Shown: piece by piece, positions 36,786 to 44,990 of the stretch | How positions within the stretch are numbered: the first letter of the stretch is position 1 | Layout: every line of letters begins with the position of its first letter | NCBI GenBank assembly: GCA_903899985.1 | Contig: CAIULL010000128.1 | Span: 1-64,000 of the forward strand | Reading direction: 5' to 3' | DNA: 64,000 nucleotides | Source of the DNA: an uncultured Schlesneria sp. | GTDB taxonomy: Bacteria > Planctomycetota > Planctomycetia > Planctomycetales > Planctomycetaceae | The notes under the pieces: generated by a model | What the model was told of the DNA's origin: nothing | The model's input: the letters and a program-made list of their open reading frames with translations, nothing else | Database searches by the model: none | Made by a program: the position numbers and the translations under genes

Positions 36786-36866
36786 GATTTATCGTTACAA
36801 TATTGAGGCTCGCCCACGCCTGACTTCGACCGCAACAGTCGATGTTCGCCACTTACGGGGCCAAAG

Positions 36867-38324
36867 ATGTCGCTGCGATTCGTTTCCGACCAATCCTTCA
36901 ATAGCGTTCGTGTCAGTCGACGTGAGTGGCTCAGGATTGGCACGCTGGCGGGTTTAGGTTTCGGAGCGGCTGCAGCAAACATAGTCTCACATGCGGTCGG
37001 TAAAGAGACCGTCGCCGGTGCCGAGACTCCCATCGGGTTTGGTCGTGCGAAATCGGTCATCGTTTTGCTGGCGAGTGGTGGCCAAAGCCAACTGGAAACA
37101 TGGGACCCGAAGCCAAACGCGCCCGACGGAATCCGAGGCGAGTTTTCATCAATTGCGACTTCCATACCGGGTGTCAGATTTTGCGAACACATGCCTCGGA
37201 TCGCGCAAGCTGCAAATTTGATGACGATCGTCCGCAGTATGTCTCACGACGATCTGGACCATGGATCAGCCATTTACCTGTCACTGACCGGGCAATTTCA
37301 TCCACGGAAATCATCGAACTTTCCACCCCGCCCTGAAGATGCACCCGCCTTGGGTGCCATCCTGCAACGAATCCGTTCACCCGGGCAGTTTCCTTATTCC
37401 GCAATTCAACTTAACGGCCCGGTTCTGATCCCCGATGCCCCCTCACCTGGGCAGTACGGCGGATTCCTAGGCCGAAAGTATGATCCGCTGACAATTGGTG
37501 ATGTCACACAACCATCAATTATTCTCGATGGACTTGAACCACTGCCAGAATTGCCAACCATGCGTCAATCGGCTCGTACGTCGCTTTTGGAAGCGTTTGA
37601 TCGTATGCGGAAACAGGCCGACTCCGATCGATCGATGCGTGTGATGAACGATCTCTACAAGCAGGCTCATTCCTTGCTGGAATCGCCACGATGCCGTCAG
37701 GCGTTTGATCTCTCAAAAGAATCCAACGCCGTTCGCGATCGATACGGACGATTTCGTTCAGGTCAGGCGTGCCTCTTAGCCAGAAGGCTCGTTGAGGCCA
37801 GTGTTCCCCTCGTGACCGTATTCCTGAATGAAAGTATTCGGGGCCAGGATACGGCATTCGGACAGACAGATGCTTATGGCTGGGATACCCACAACGACAT
37901 TTTCGATTCCATGAAGAATCACTTGTTGCCCAGGTTCGATATTTCAGTGTCGGCGCTACTGGAAGATCTTAACCAACGTGGGTTGCTCGATTCGACGCTA
38001 GTGATCTGCATGGGAGAATTCGGCAGAGCTCCGCGTGTTGCCCCTGAACCGAATTTCGCAGGTTTCTCACCTGGTCGCAAACATTGGGCGGCCGTTTATT
38101 CAATCGCAATGGCTGGCGCAGGAGTCGCACGCGGGCATGTCGTTGGTTCGTCAGACCGGATCGGAGGTTACCCCGAAACAACACCGATCTCACCAGGTGA
38201 CGTCGCCGCAACGATCTTCTCGTCGCTGGGGATCGACCACTCCAAACATTTTACGGATGCCACAGGTCGCCCGATTCCGATCGCCACCGGTAAGCCGATC
38301 GGCGAACTGTATAGCGCAACGTAG
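36867..38324 (+). CDS. Tat-exported DUF1501 protein
   Basis: A 485-residue DUF1501 protein with a twin-arginine signal (SRREWLRIGTLAG at 17-29). The body resembles the alkaline-phosphatase/sulfatase fold: an N-terminal strand VIVLLASGGQSQLETWDPKP replaces the usual metal-binding Asp region, MSHDDLDHGSA follows, and near the C-terminus come CMGEFGRAPR and KHWAAVYSIAMAGAG. Planctomycetes carry many DUF1501 genes, mostly paired with DUF1549/DUF1553 cytochrome-type genes; none is adjacent here. It is convergent with a second DUF1501 gene at 38449-39894. Confidence 0.92.
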   Translation: MSLRFVSDQSFNSVRVSRREWLRIGTLAGLGFGAAAANIVSHAVGKETVAGAETPIGFGRAKSVIVLLASGGQSQLETWDPKPNAPDGIRGEFSSIATSIPGVRFCEHMPRIAQAANLMTIVRSMSHDDLDHGSAIYLSLTGQFHPRKSSNFPPRPEDAPALGAILQRIRSPGQFPYSAIQLNGPVLIPDAPSPGQYGGFLGRKYDPLTIGDVTQPSIILDGLEPLPELPTMRQSARTSLLEAFDRMRKQADSDRSMRVMNDLYKQAHSLLESPRCRQAFDLSKESNAVRDRYGRFRSGQACLLARRLVEASVPLVTVFLNESIRGQDTAFGQTDAYGWDTHNDIFDSMKNHLLPRFDISVSALLEDLNQRGLLDSTLVICMGEFGRAPRVAPEPNFAGFSPGRKHWAAVYSIAMAGAGVARGHVVGSSDRIGGYPETTPISPGDVAATIFSSLGIDHSKHFTDATGRPIPIATGKPIGELYSAT

Positions 38325-38448
38325 CGGCGGCTTCGTCCGCCAGAAAAAAGCGCAGCTGTTTTCGGGCAGTCACCAACCGCCTCGCCCCAAAACCAACGCG
38401 CAAACGATCACGCTATTCTAAACCCATCTCCCGACGCGCACTAAAAGA

Positions 38449-39894
38449 CTAGGAAAGGACTTCTTCCATCGGACGTCCGTGATCGAGAACCGGCGACGGA
38501 CGGTTTTGCCTGTCGGGAACTCGCATCTCGGTTTCGATCCCCAGGCAGTGATACATTGTCGCGGCAATGTCGGCTGGACCATATGGTCGTGTCAGTGGAT
38601 ATGCAGCCTGTTTGTCAGTCGTCCCGACGACCTGCCCCGCTCGAATTCCTGCGCCGGCAAAGAACATCGACCCACAAGCACCCCAGTGATCGCGACCACC
38701 GAGTGAATTGATCTTCGGTGTCCGACCGAATTCAGTCAGGTAAACGATCAATGTTGAATCGAGTAACCCGCGCTGTTTCAAATCGGTGATCAGGGCAGCA
38801 AACGCCTTGTCGATGCCCGCGACGCTGTAACCTCGTTTGCACATCTCGGAAACGTGAGGGAACTTCTGTTCGGGAACATTATGAATATCCCACAGGTTGC
38901 CGTAATCAGGGTCATACCCATAGTCGACCAGCACGAATCGGGCACCCGCTTCGACAAGTCGCAGAGCCAGCAAGCACCGCCCGCCGATCTTCGTGCGGCC
39001 ATATTCATCACGGGTCGGATCGGATTCTTTCGTAATATCGAACGCATCGCGAACTTGCGGAGACGTCAAAAGATTGAGTGCCCCGTTGAAATGTCCTTCC
39101 ATCGCGGGAAGGGCGCCTGACCGTTCGATACCATGCAAAGATTCTTCCAGGCTCGAGCGAAGATCACTACGACGTTTCAAGCGTCCGATCGTTACTTCGT
39201 TTGGGAAACGCAATTCGGGTGGATTCAGATCTTCATGGGACAATGGCGACGGAACCAAGGCTTTTTCGCCCACGGTGAAGTCCGGTTGGTCAGGCTGCCC
39301 ACCAACACAGAAAGGAGCGTACTGGTTTCCAAGCCACCCTCCCACAAATAAGTTATGTGGCGGAGGCCCCGGTCGAGTAATCCCCGGAACAGCGATGTAC
39401 CCTGGCAATCCATTTCGCGGTCCGAGCAGGTATTGAACAATGGAACCGATATTCGGTTCGGTAAAGAGTTGAGCCTGCGTCACCTTACGACCCGAAAGGG
39501 TATAGACCTGACTCAGCAGATGATCGTCGCTGTCATGAGAGAACGATCGAACCGTACACAGATCATTCGCAATTCGCGCCAGGTTCGGACAGACCTCAGA
39601 AAATTGAACGCCAGGAATCGCCGTCGGGATTGCAGACAACGTTCCTCGAATCTGTTCAGGTGCATCCGGCTTGGGGTCGAGCGAATCAATGTGAGTGACG
39701 CCTCCGCCCATCCAGAGGAAGATCACCGATTTTGCTTTCGCATTGGGCGAAGGAGCAAAAGCGGCATTCGCAGTTCCCGTCAAGAGCCCAGGCAGCACAG
39801 AAGCAGACAGCGCCAATGGCCCGACCTTCAACAGGTCTCGTCGACAAACGAGCGACTGAAGGTTTTCTAACTGAGAGTTACGGTGAAGCGACAT
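38449..39894 (-). CDS. Tat-exported DUF1501 protein, second paralogue
   Basis: A 481-residue DUF1501 protein with twin-arginine start (CRRDLLKVGPLALS, Arg18/Arg19) and a cleavage site near TANAAFA. Conserved family blocks are WMGGGVTHIDSLDPKP, SHDSDDHLLS, LTEFGRTPK and GRDHWGACGSMFFAGAG. It is clearly diverged from the neighbouring copy at 36867-38324, so it is not a recent duplication. The two converge on a 124-bp gap with only a weak hairpin near 38326. No DUF1549/DUF1553 partner gene is next to it. Confidence 0.92.
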   Translation of the reverse strand: MSLHRNSQLENLQSLVCRRDLLKVGPLALSASVLPGLLTGTANAAFAPSPNAKAKSVIFLWMGGGVTHIDSLDPKPDAPEQIRGTLSAIPTAIPGVQFSEVCPNLARIANDLCTVRSFSHDSDDHLLSQVYTLSGRKVTQAQLFTEPNIGSIVQYLLGPRNGLPGYIAVPGITRPGPPPHNLFVGGWLGNQYAPFCVGGQPDQPDFTVGEKALVPSPLSHEDLNPPELRFPNEVTIGRLKRRSDLRSSLEESLHGIERSGALPAMEGHFNGALNLLTSPQVRDAFDITKESDPTRDEYGRTKIGGRCLLALRLVEAGARFVLVDYGYDPDYGNLWDIHNVPEQKFPHVSEMCKRGYSVAGIDKAFAALITDLKQRGLLDSTLIVYLTEFGRTPKINSLGGRDHWGACGSMFFAGAGIRAGQVVGTTDKQAAYPLTRPYGPADIAATMYHCLGIETEMRVPDRQNRPSPVLDHGRPMEEVLS

Positions 39895-40249
39895 CCAGAG
39901 AAATCTCCGACCGGGAATTCAAACGATTCCGTAAATCTTTTCAAATTGAAGACTGAAGTCTTTCGACGCTGGCGGCTCTCCTTCAAAGCGAACCACAAGC
40001 ATTGTCGCCTTCATTCTCGCCATTATGCCTCGCCAGCCCGAACCGAGACAAGACATCAATCGAATTTGATGGTTGAATCGCGTCGAACCCCGCAGAATTT
40101 GCTACGGGTCACCGAAGTGATCCCATCGTCGCAGGCTCAATTCAGCGCCCAGTTTTTAAAGTCAACCGAAGAAAGCCTTCGTTCGTAACCGATTTCCGAA
40201 TCACACTTCAGACGTTGTTCGTGCGGAAAAGAGATTCGGCTTTGATAAG
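39895..40249. other. Divergent intergenic region
   Basis: This 355-bp stretch lies between the second DUF1501 gene (minus) and the Rpn-like nuclease gene (plus). It should hold both promoters. I see no repeat, hairpin, RNA or small gene that can be supported. Confidence 0.4.
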
Positions 40250-41176
40250 ATGTTCATTTCCATCGAATCCATCAGGTGTTCACCAGGAAATCCCGTTGTG
40301 TCCGTAATTGGAATCAACCCAACCGTTGATTTTGCCTTCAAGCTGATGTTGGGAAGTCCCGACCACGCTCGAGTGACCGTCCACTTTCTAAACGCGATTC
40401 TTGGAAACCAGACTCGAATTACTTCGGTCGAGTTTTTGAATCCCTTTCTGGGCAAAGATCGTGGCGACGACAAATTGTCGATCCTCGACATCCTCGCCAC
40501 GGACAATCATGGACGTCAATTGAACATTGAAATTCAGACGACAATACCATTGGGAATTCTTCAGCGCCTGGCTTACTACGACGCCCGCCTTTTCGTCGAT
40601 CAGATCAAAGATGGAGAAAAATACCACCAGTTGCGCCCGGCAATTGTGATTTGTGTTTTGACCAAGCCTCTTTTTTCACAACGGACAGAATTGCATTCTG
40701 ATTTCCGTTTGCGGGATGCTGCGGGGAACATCTTTAGTGACGACTTGCAGATTCACACATTAGAATTGACGAAGCTGAACGTGACTCGCGAGAATCTAAC
40801 GAATGCGACCTCCGCAGAACGCTGGGCCTACTTTTTGTCGAACGCTGAAATAATGACCGAAACGGAAATTCGCGAGCTTTTTGCGGAGCCGGAGTTTGAA
40901 GAAGCTGCAGGAGTGCTGGAAATGATCAACCAATCCCCCGAGCAACTCCAAGAGTATCGAGCCAGGAAAAAATTTCAGATGGACGAAATAGCCCGTCTGG
41001 ATTACGCGAGAGAGGAAGGTCTCCAAAAAGGGGAACTTCTTGGACAGATAGGAATCCTACAATCAATCCTCGGGATTTCTGAGCCGATCCGCGAACATCT
41101 TCTGAGTTACGATCTCTCGCAACTCAAGGATTTGTCGCAGAAACTTCAGCAACTTTTAAATCAGCGCGGCAACTGA
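40250..41176 (+). CDS. Rpn-type recombination-promoting nuclease (PD-(D/E)xK family)
   Basis: A 308-residue member of the Rpn/YhgA-like transposase_31 group. The PD-(D/E)xK core is visible as Asp80 in SILDILATD followed by Glu94 and Gln96 in NIEIQ, then the YYDARLF helix. The N-terminal NPTVDFAFKLMLG is the usual opening. The C-terminal third is helical and charged, with a glycine- and glutamine-containing tail. E. coli Rpn proteins cut DNA and promote RecA-independent recombination. A shorter start, GTG 40298, would fit the family length as well. There are no flanking inverted repeats, so it is not part of a recognisable IS. Confidence 0.85.
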   Translation: MFISIESIRCSPGNPVVSVIGINPTVDFAFKLMLGSPDHARVTVHFLNAILGNQTRITSVEFLNPFLGKDRGDDKLSILDILATDNHGRQLNIEIQTTIPLGILQRLAYYDARLFVDQIKDGEKYHQLRPAIVICVLTKPLFSQRTELHSDFRLRDAAGNIFSDDLQIHTLELTKLNVTRENLTNATSAERWAYFLSNAEIMTETEIRELFAEPEFEEAAGVLEMINQSPEQLQEYRARKKFQMDEIARLDYAREEGLQKGELLGQIGILQSILGISEPIREHLLSYDLSQLKDLSQKLQQLLNQRGN

Positions 41177-41313
41177 TTGAGGGATGGACTCGCGGTCAAA
41201 CTCAAATTCACAGGTGTTGAACTTGCTCCCTTGGCCGCTGTTTTCTCTGACGAAGCAATCGGAGCGAATTCTCTCATTTCCAATCAGATCAGTCCGACGA
41301 AAATTGAAACATC

Positions 41314-42630
41314 ATGCACATTCCCTTCTCGCGACGTTTGTTGTTGAAGTCGATGGCCGCTGCTGCCGCTTCCACGACATTGCCTGGTTGGTTTATTGAA
41401 GAGTCATTGGCCGCAGACCCGACGGCTCCGTCAACCAAAGACAAGCCACGAGTTGCCCTGATTGGTTGCGGTGGAATGGGAAGTGGCGATGCGAATTCAG
41501 CCAGCCGCTTCGGTACGATCATCGCCGTCTGTGACGTTGATGAACAACGAGTCTCGGCCGCACAAAAGAAATGGCCAGACGCCGCCCCGTTCAAAGACTT
41601 CCGAAAATTGCTGGAACGCAAGGATATCGACGTTGTTATCTGTGGAACGGTCGACCACTGGCACACGCTGATCTCGATTGCATCCATGAGAGCCGGAAAA
41701 GACGTCTACTGCGAAAAACCATTGACGCTGACGGTGGATGAGGGAAAGCAGATTGTCAAAGTGGCCAAAGCGACTGGCCGCATCCTGCAAACTGGCAGCC
41801 AACAGCGAAGCAATGCCCAATTTCGACTGGCGTGTGAACTGGTACGCAATGGTCGAATTGGTACGTTGAAACACGTCGATGTCTTTCTTCCTTCCGGCCA
41901 GCGCGGCGGCCCATTCGCGAAAGCCCCCATACCGGCATCACTCGACTGGGACATGTGGCAGGGGCAGACACCCAACGTCGATTATGTTCCGGAACGGACT
42001 CACACAACGTTTCGTTACTGGTGGGATTACTCGGGTGGAACAATGACCGACTGGGGCGCCCATCACAATGACATCGCTCTTTGGGGGATGGGACTCGAAC
42101 GAAGCGGTCCGGTTTCGGTTTCAGGCAAGCCATCGGTTGAAATGATCCCGGGTGGCTACTCCGCGGCAAGCGAATATCGTGTCGAATACAAATACGCTAA
42201 CGGCATCACGCACAATTGCCATAGCACGTCAGCCAACGCATGGAACGGCGCAGTCGTCGATCCCAAGGGGCAACAGCACGGAGTGAAATTCATCGGCACG
42301 GACGGTTGGATCTGGGTTTCGCGAGGCGTGCTCGAAGCGAGTAATCCTGAGCTTCTGGTCGCACCACTTCCATCAAACGCCGAGCGACTCTACGTCAGCG
42401 ACGACCATATGGGCAATTTCTTCAGTTGCGTACAATCGCGTAAACCAGCGATCTGCGAACCCGAGATCGGTCACCGGTCAGCCTCAATCTGTCATCTCGG
42501 AACGATTGCCATTCGAACCGGCCGAGACCTGAAATGGGACCCCGTCAAAGAAGAGTTCATTGGTGACACTGAGGCGAACTCATTCCTTTCGCGAGAAATG
42601 CGCAAGCCATGGACCCTGGAAAGCGTTTGA
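41314..42630 (+). CDS. Tat-exported Gfo/Idh/MocA family oxidoreductase, second copy
   Basis: A 438-residue protein with a Tat signal (SRRLLLK at 6-12, Ala-rich region, LAADP cleavage area near 34). The dinucleotide fold shows VALIGCGGMGSGD, CDVDEQR, and the family EKPLTLT motif near residue 130; WWDYSGGTMTDWGAHHNDI near 230 is characteristic of planctomycete GFO-like oxidoreductases. The probable substrate is a sugar derivative outside the cytoplasm. It is distinct from the copy at 20384-21682, sharing the family pattern but not the detailed C-terminal half. It starts 137 bp after the Rpn-like gene. Confidence 0.9.
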   Translation: MHIPFSRRLLLKSMAAAAASTTLPGWFIEESLAADPTAPSTKDKPRVALIGCGGMGSGDANSASRFGTIIAVCDVDEQRVSAAQKKWPDAAPFKDFRKLLERKDIDVVICGTVDHWHTLISIASMRAGKDVYCEKPLTLTVDEGKQIVKVAKATGRILQTGSQQRSNAQFRLACELVRNGRIGTLKHVDVFLPSGQRGGPFAKAPIPASLDWDMWQGQTPNVDYVPERTHTTFRYWWDYSGGTMTDWGAHHNDIALWGMGLERSGPVSVSGKPSVEMIPGGYSAASEYRVEYKYANGITHNCHSTSANAWNGAVVDPKGQQHGVKFIGTDGWIWVSRGVLEASNPELLVAPLPSNAERLYVSDDHMGNFFSCVQSRKPAICEPEIGHRSASICHLGTIAIRTGRDLKWDPVKEEFIGDTEANSFLSREMRKPWTLESV

Positions 42631-42842
42631 TTCCATAAAGATGCGACAAACGTCAGTAATTCCCTCTGATTTGGATCACGTCATTGAATCATTGTGTTGA
42701 CGAGATTTTAACTCGGTGATTCGTCTTTGCGCAATTGCCTGGTTCGCCTATTCTCAATCGGCAATTGATGCCGATTCTCGTTGGTTTCCGGCGAGTACTT
42801 CGGGTACTGGAAGACTTGTTGAAACGATGCTCAGGGCGAATC

Positions 42843-44504
42843 ATGCCAAGGATGGCGGTTTCGATGGGATGGATCTGCATGGCGATCGCCGTGACGGCGA
42901 GCCTGTGTGGCTGTCTATCCCGATCTCCCTACCAATCGATGACCAGCAGCAGTGTCTTGCCTGCTGACCGTTCGGCCTATTACAAGCCACTTCCCCATGA
43001 AGCACCAGGTCTGACTGCGGTACCGTCTCAGCAACCTGCGGTTGCGAATGCAGGTCCTGCAATCGCATCGGGAAACACTTCGGGATTGACTCTTGTCAGC
43101 ACAAGCCCTTCGCCAGACGCGAGCAATTTTCCCGCCGTACCACGCAGCACCGTAGCGACACCTGATTTGGGCCACATCTATGGGCGAACGGTTCAGTCCG
43201 ATGATCGGGATCGCAATCCGATTATTGTGATACCTGGTGTTCTTGGATCGCGGCTGGTTGACAGTCAGACCGGGCAAATCGTGTGGGGTGAATTTGGTGG
43301 CGACAGCATCAATCCCGCGTCGTCCGGAGGTGCTCGGCTGATCGCCTTGCCAATGAGCGAAGCCAAGCCGCTGGTCTCCCTCACCGATTATGTAAGACCA
43401 GCCGGAACCTTGGACGCGCTCGAGATTCGCGTATTGGGAATTCCGTTTCAGATCAATGCCTATCGAGATTTGCTGACGACACTCGGCGTCGGTGGTTATC
43501 GTGACGAAAAGTCGAATCTGGCAAATATCAACTACGGCGATCAAAGTTACAGCTCATTCCAGTTTGACTATGACTGGCGGCGAGACAATGTCGAAAACGC
43601 TCGACGTTTGCACGCCTTTATTCTGGAAAAGAAGAAATATGTCGAAGCCGAGCGGCGCGAACGACATGGCAAGGATTTTGAGCCTGTTCGTTTTGATATC
43701 GTCGCTCATTCGATGGGTGGGCTTGTCGCTCGATATTACCTCGAGTACGGCGCAGCCGATTTACCAGCCGACGGTTCAACCCCGTCGGTGACGTGGGCCG
43801 GTGCCGAAAATGTCGCTCGACTCGTCGTAATCGCCACTCCGAATGCCGGATCGCTTGATGCCGTGACGAATCTCGTTCAGGGTGAAACGTTGTCTCGTTT
43901 CCTTCCCAAGTACGAAGCGGCGATCCTGGGCACGATGCCCTCGCTTTATCAATTGTTACCACGATCTCGTCACAGGCCTGTGATCACCGATGGGGACCAT
44001 CGGGCTGTGGACATCATGGATCCCAAGGTCTGGCTGCGATTCCGCTGGGGACTGATGGATCCTCGTCAACAGGTTGTTCTAAGAGACCTGTTGCCAAATG
44101 TAGGCGACCCTAATGTGCGGCAGAGAATCGCATTCGACCATCTGACCAAGTGCCTGAACCGGGCAAGATCATTCCACGCGGCACTCGACGTTCCGGCGAA
44201 ACCCCCTGCGGGGACGACGATCCACCTGATCGCCGGGGACGCTCATCCAACGACGACCCAGCTTCGCGTGGATAATCGGGGTGGCCTGACCGTCGCAGCC
44301 TGGCAGCCGGGTGATGGCAAGGTGAGCCGCCCGAGTGCTTTAATGGACGAACGGTATTCCGACGGAGTCAAATGGACTCCCCGACTCGTGACACCGATCG
44401 CCTGGTCGAACGTGAATTTTCTCTTTGCAGATCATCTGGGTCTTACCAGCGATCCAGGCTTCGCAGATAACATCCTGTTTCTGCTGCTGGAATCACCGCA
44501 TTAG
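42843..44504 (+). CDS. LCAT-like acyltransferase/lipase, lipoprotein
   Basis: A 553-residue lipoprotein: hydrophobic start and lipobox LCGC with Cys24, then a Ser/Pro/Ala-rich linker to about residue 110. The alpha/beta-hydrolase part begins with PIIVIPGVLGSRLVD, has the FDYDWRRDN segment of the lecithin:cholesterol acyltransferase family, and the nucleophile elbow AHSMGG with the Ser near residue 290. It should hydrolyse or transfer acyl groups of lipids at the outer face of the inner membrane or in the outer membrane. ATG 42843 is picked because it gives a proper lipoprotein signal; the frame is open to 42735. Confidence 0.85.
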   Translation: MPRMAVSMGWICMAIAVTASLCGCLSRSPYQSMTSSSVLPADRSAYYKPLPHEAPGLTAVPSQQPAVANAGPAIASGNTSGLTLVSTSPSPDASNFPAVPRSTVATPDLGHIYGRTVQSDDRDRNPIIVIPGVLGSRLVDSQTGQIVWGEFGGDSINPASSGGARLIALPMSEAKPLVSLTDYVRPAGTLDALEIRVLGIPFQINAYRDLLTTLGVGGYRDEKSNLANINYGDQSYSSFQFDYDWRRDNVENARRLHAFILEKKKYVEAERRERHGKDFEPVRFDIVAHSMGGLVARYYLEYGAADLPADGSTPSVTWAGAENVARLVVIATPNAGSLDAVTNLVQGETLSRFLPKYEAAILGTMPSLYQLLPRSRHRPVITDGDHRAVDIMDPKVWLRFRWGLMDPRQQVVLRDLLPNVGDPNVRQRIAFDHLTKCLNRARSFHAALDVPAKPPAGTTIHLIAGDAHPTTTQLRVDNRGGLTVAAWQPGDGKVSRPSALMDERYSDGVKWTPRLVTPIAWSNVNFLFADHLGLTSDPGFADNILFLLLESPH

Positions 44505-44990
44505 CGGATTACCAAACGCCGCAAACGTGTTTGCGTAACGGCCGACCTGCGACACAACCCCACCTCCCCTGCAGGGGTGGAAACGGGCCTTTGCACGAGA
44601 GTCATCAGTGAATAACGGCAGGTTGTTGCCAGGATCAATGAAACCTTTTTACGCAAGTAACCGCAGCGACTTCGGACTTCTTCCAGCTCGGTACTTGACA
44701 TGTGGCGTCAAGTTTCGGACTTTCTTCCAAAGTAGCCATCATCGCTCCGCGTAACGAGCCTTATACGGTTGACGATCAATCAACACTGAGCTGTGACTCA
44801 GCTTGGTTTGATCATAAGCCTCAACAATATGATCTCTCGGCAATGATTGGCAGGTTTTCGAGACAGGCTCATCACGCGGAGCGATGATGGCGGCTTTGGC
44901 CTGACGCGAATCCTTGATTGATTCGTCGGGAGTGTGTTGTTACCGGCATTTTTCGTCGGGGCAAGTCGTCTTCATGAAGGGAACTGTCGG
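44505..44990. other. Long intergenic region with half copy of element C
   Basis: A 486-bp gap between the lipase-like gene and the PVC cytochrome gene. It holds a 7-bp hairpin at 44520-44535 (CGCAAAC/GTTTGCG, no T-run), the partial element C at 44552-44613, and the leader of the downstream gene. The remainder (44620-44930) shows nothing else I can support. Confidence 0.45.
44552..44613. mobile_element. Element C, diverged left-half remnant
   Basis: The stretch starting CAACCCCACCTCCCC and running through GGGCCTTTGCAC and CATCAGTGAAT lines up with the left half of the element at 13208-13331 (hairpin arm, then GGGCTTTTGCAC, then ATCATCGGCAGTGAAT). The right inverted repeat is missing, so it looks like a decayed or truncated copy. 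Confidence 0.6.

Noticed and set aside
38326-38341. GGCGG-CTTCGT-CCGCC hairpin between the two DUF1501 genes as a terminator
   Set aside because: A 5-bp stem followed by A, not T, on the plus strand; too weak to call.
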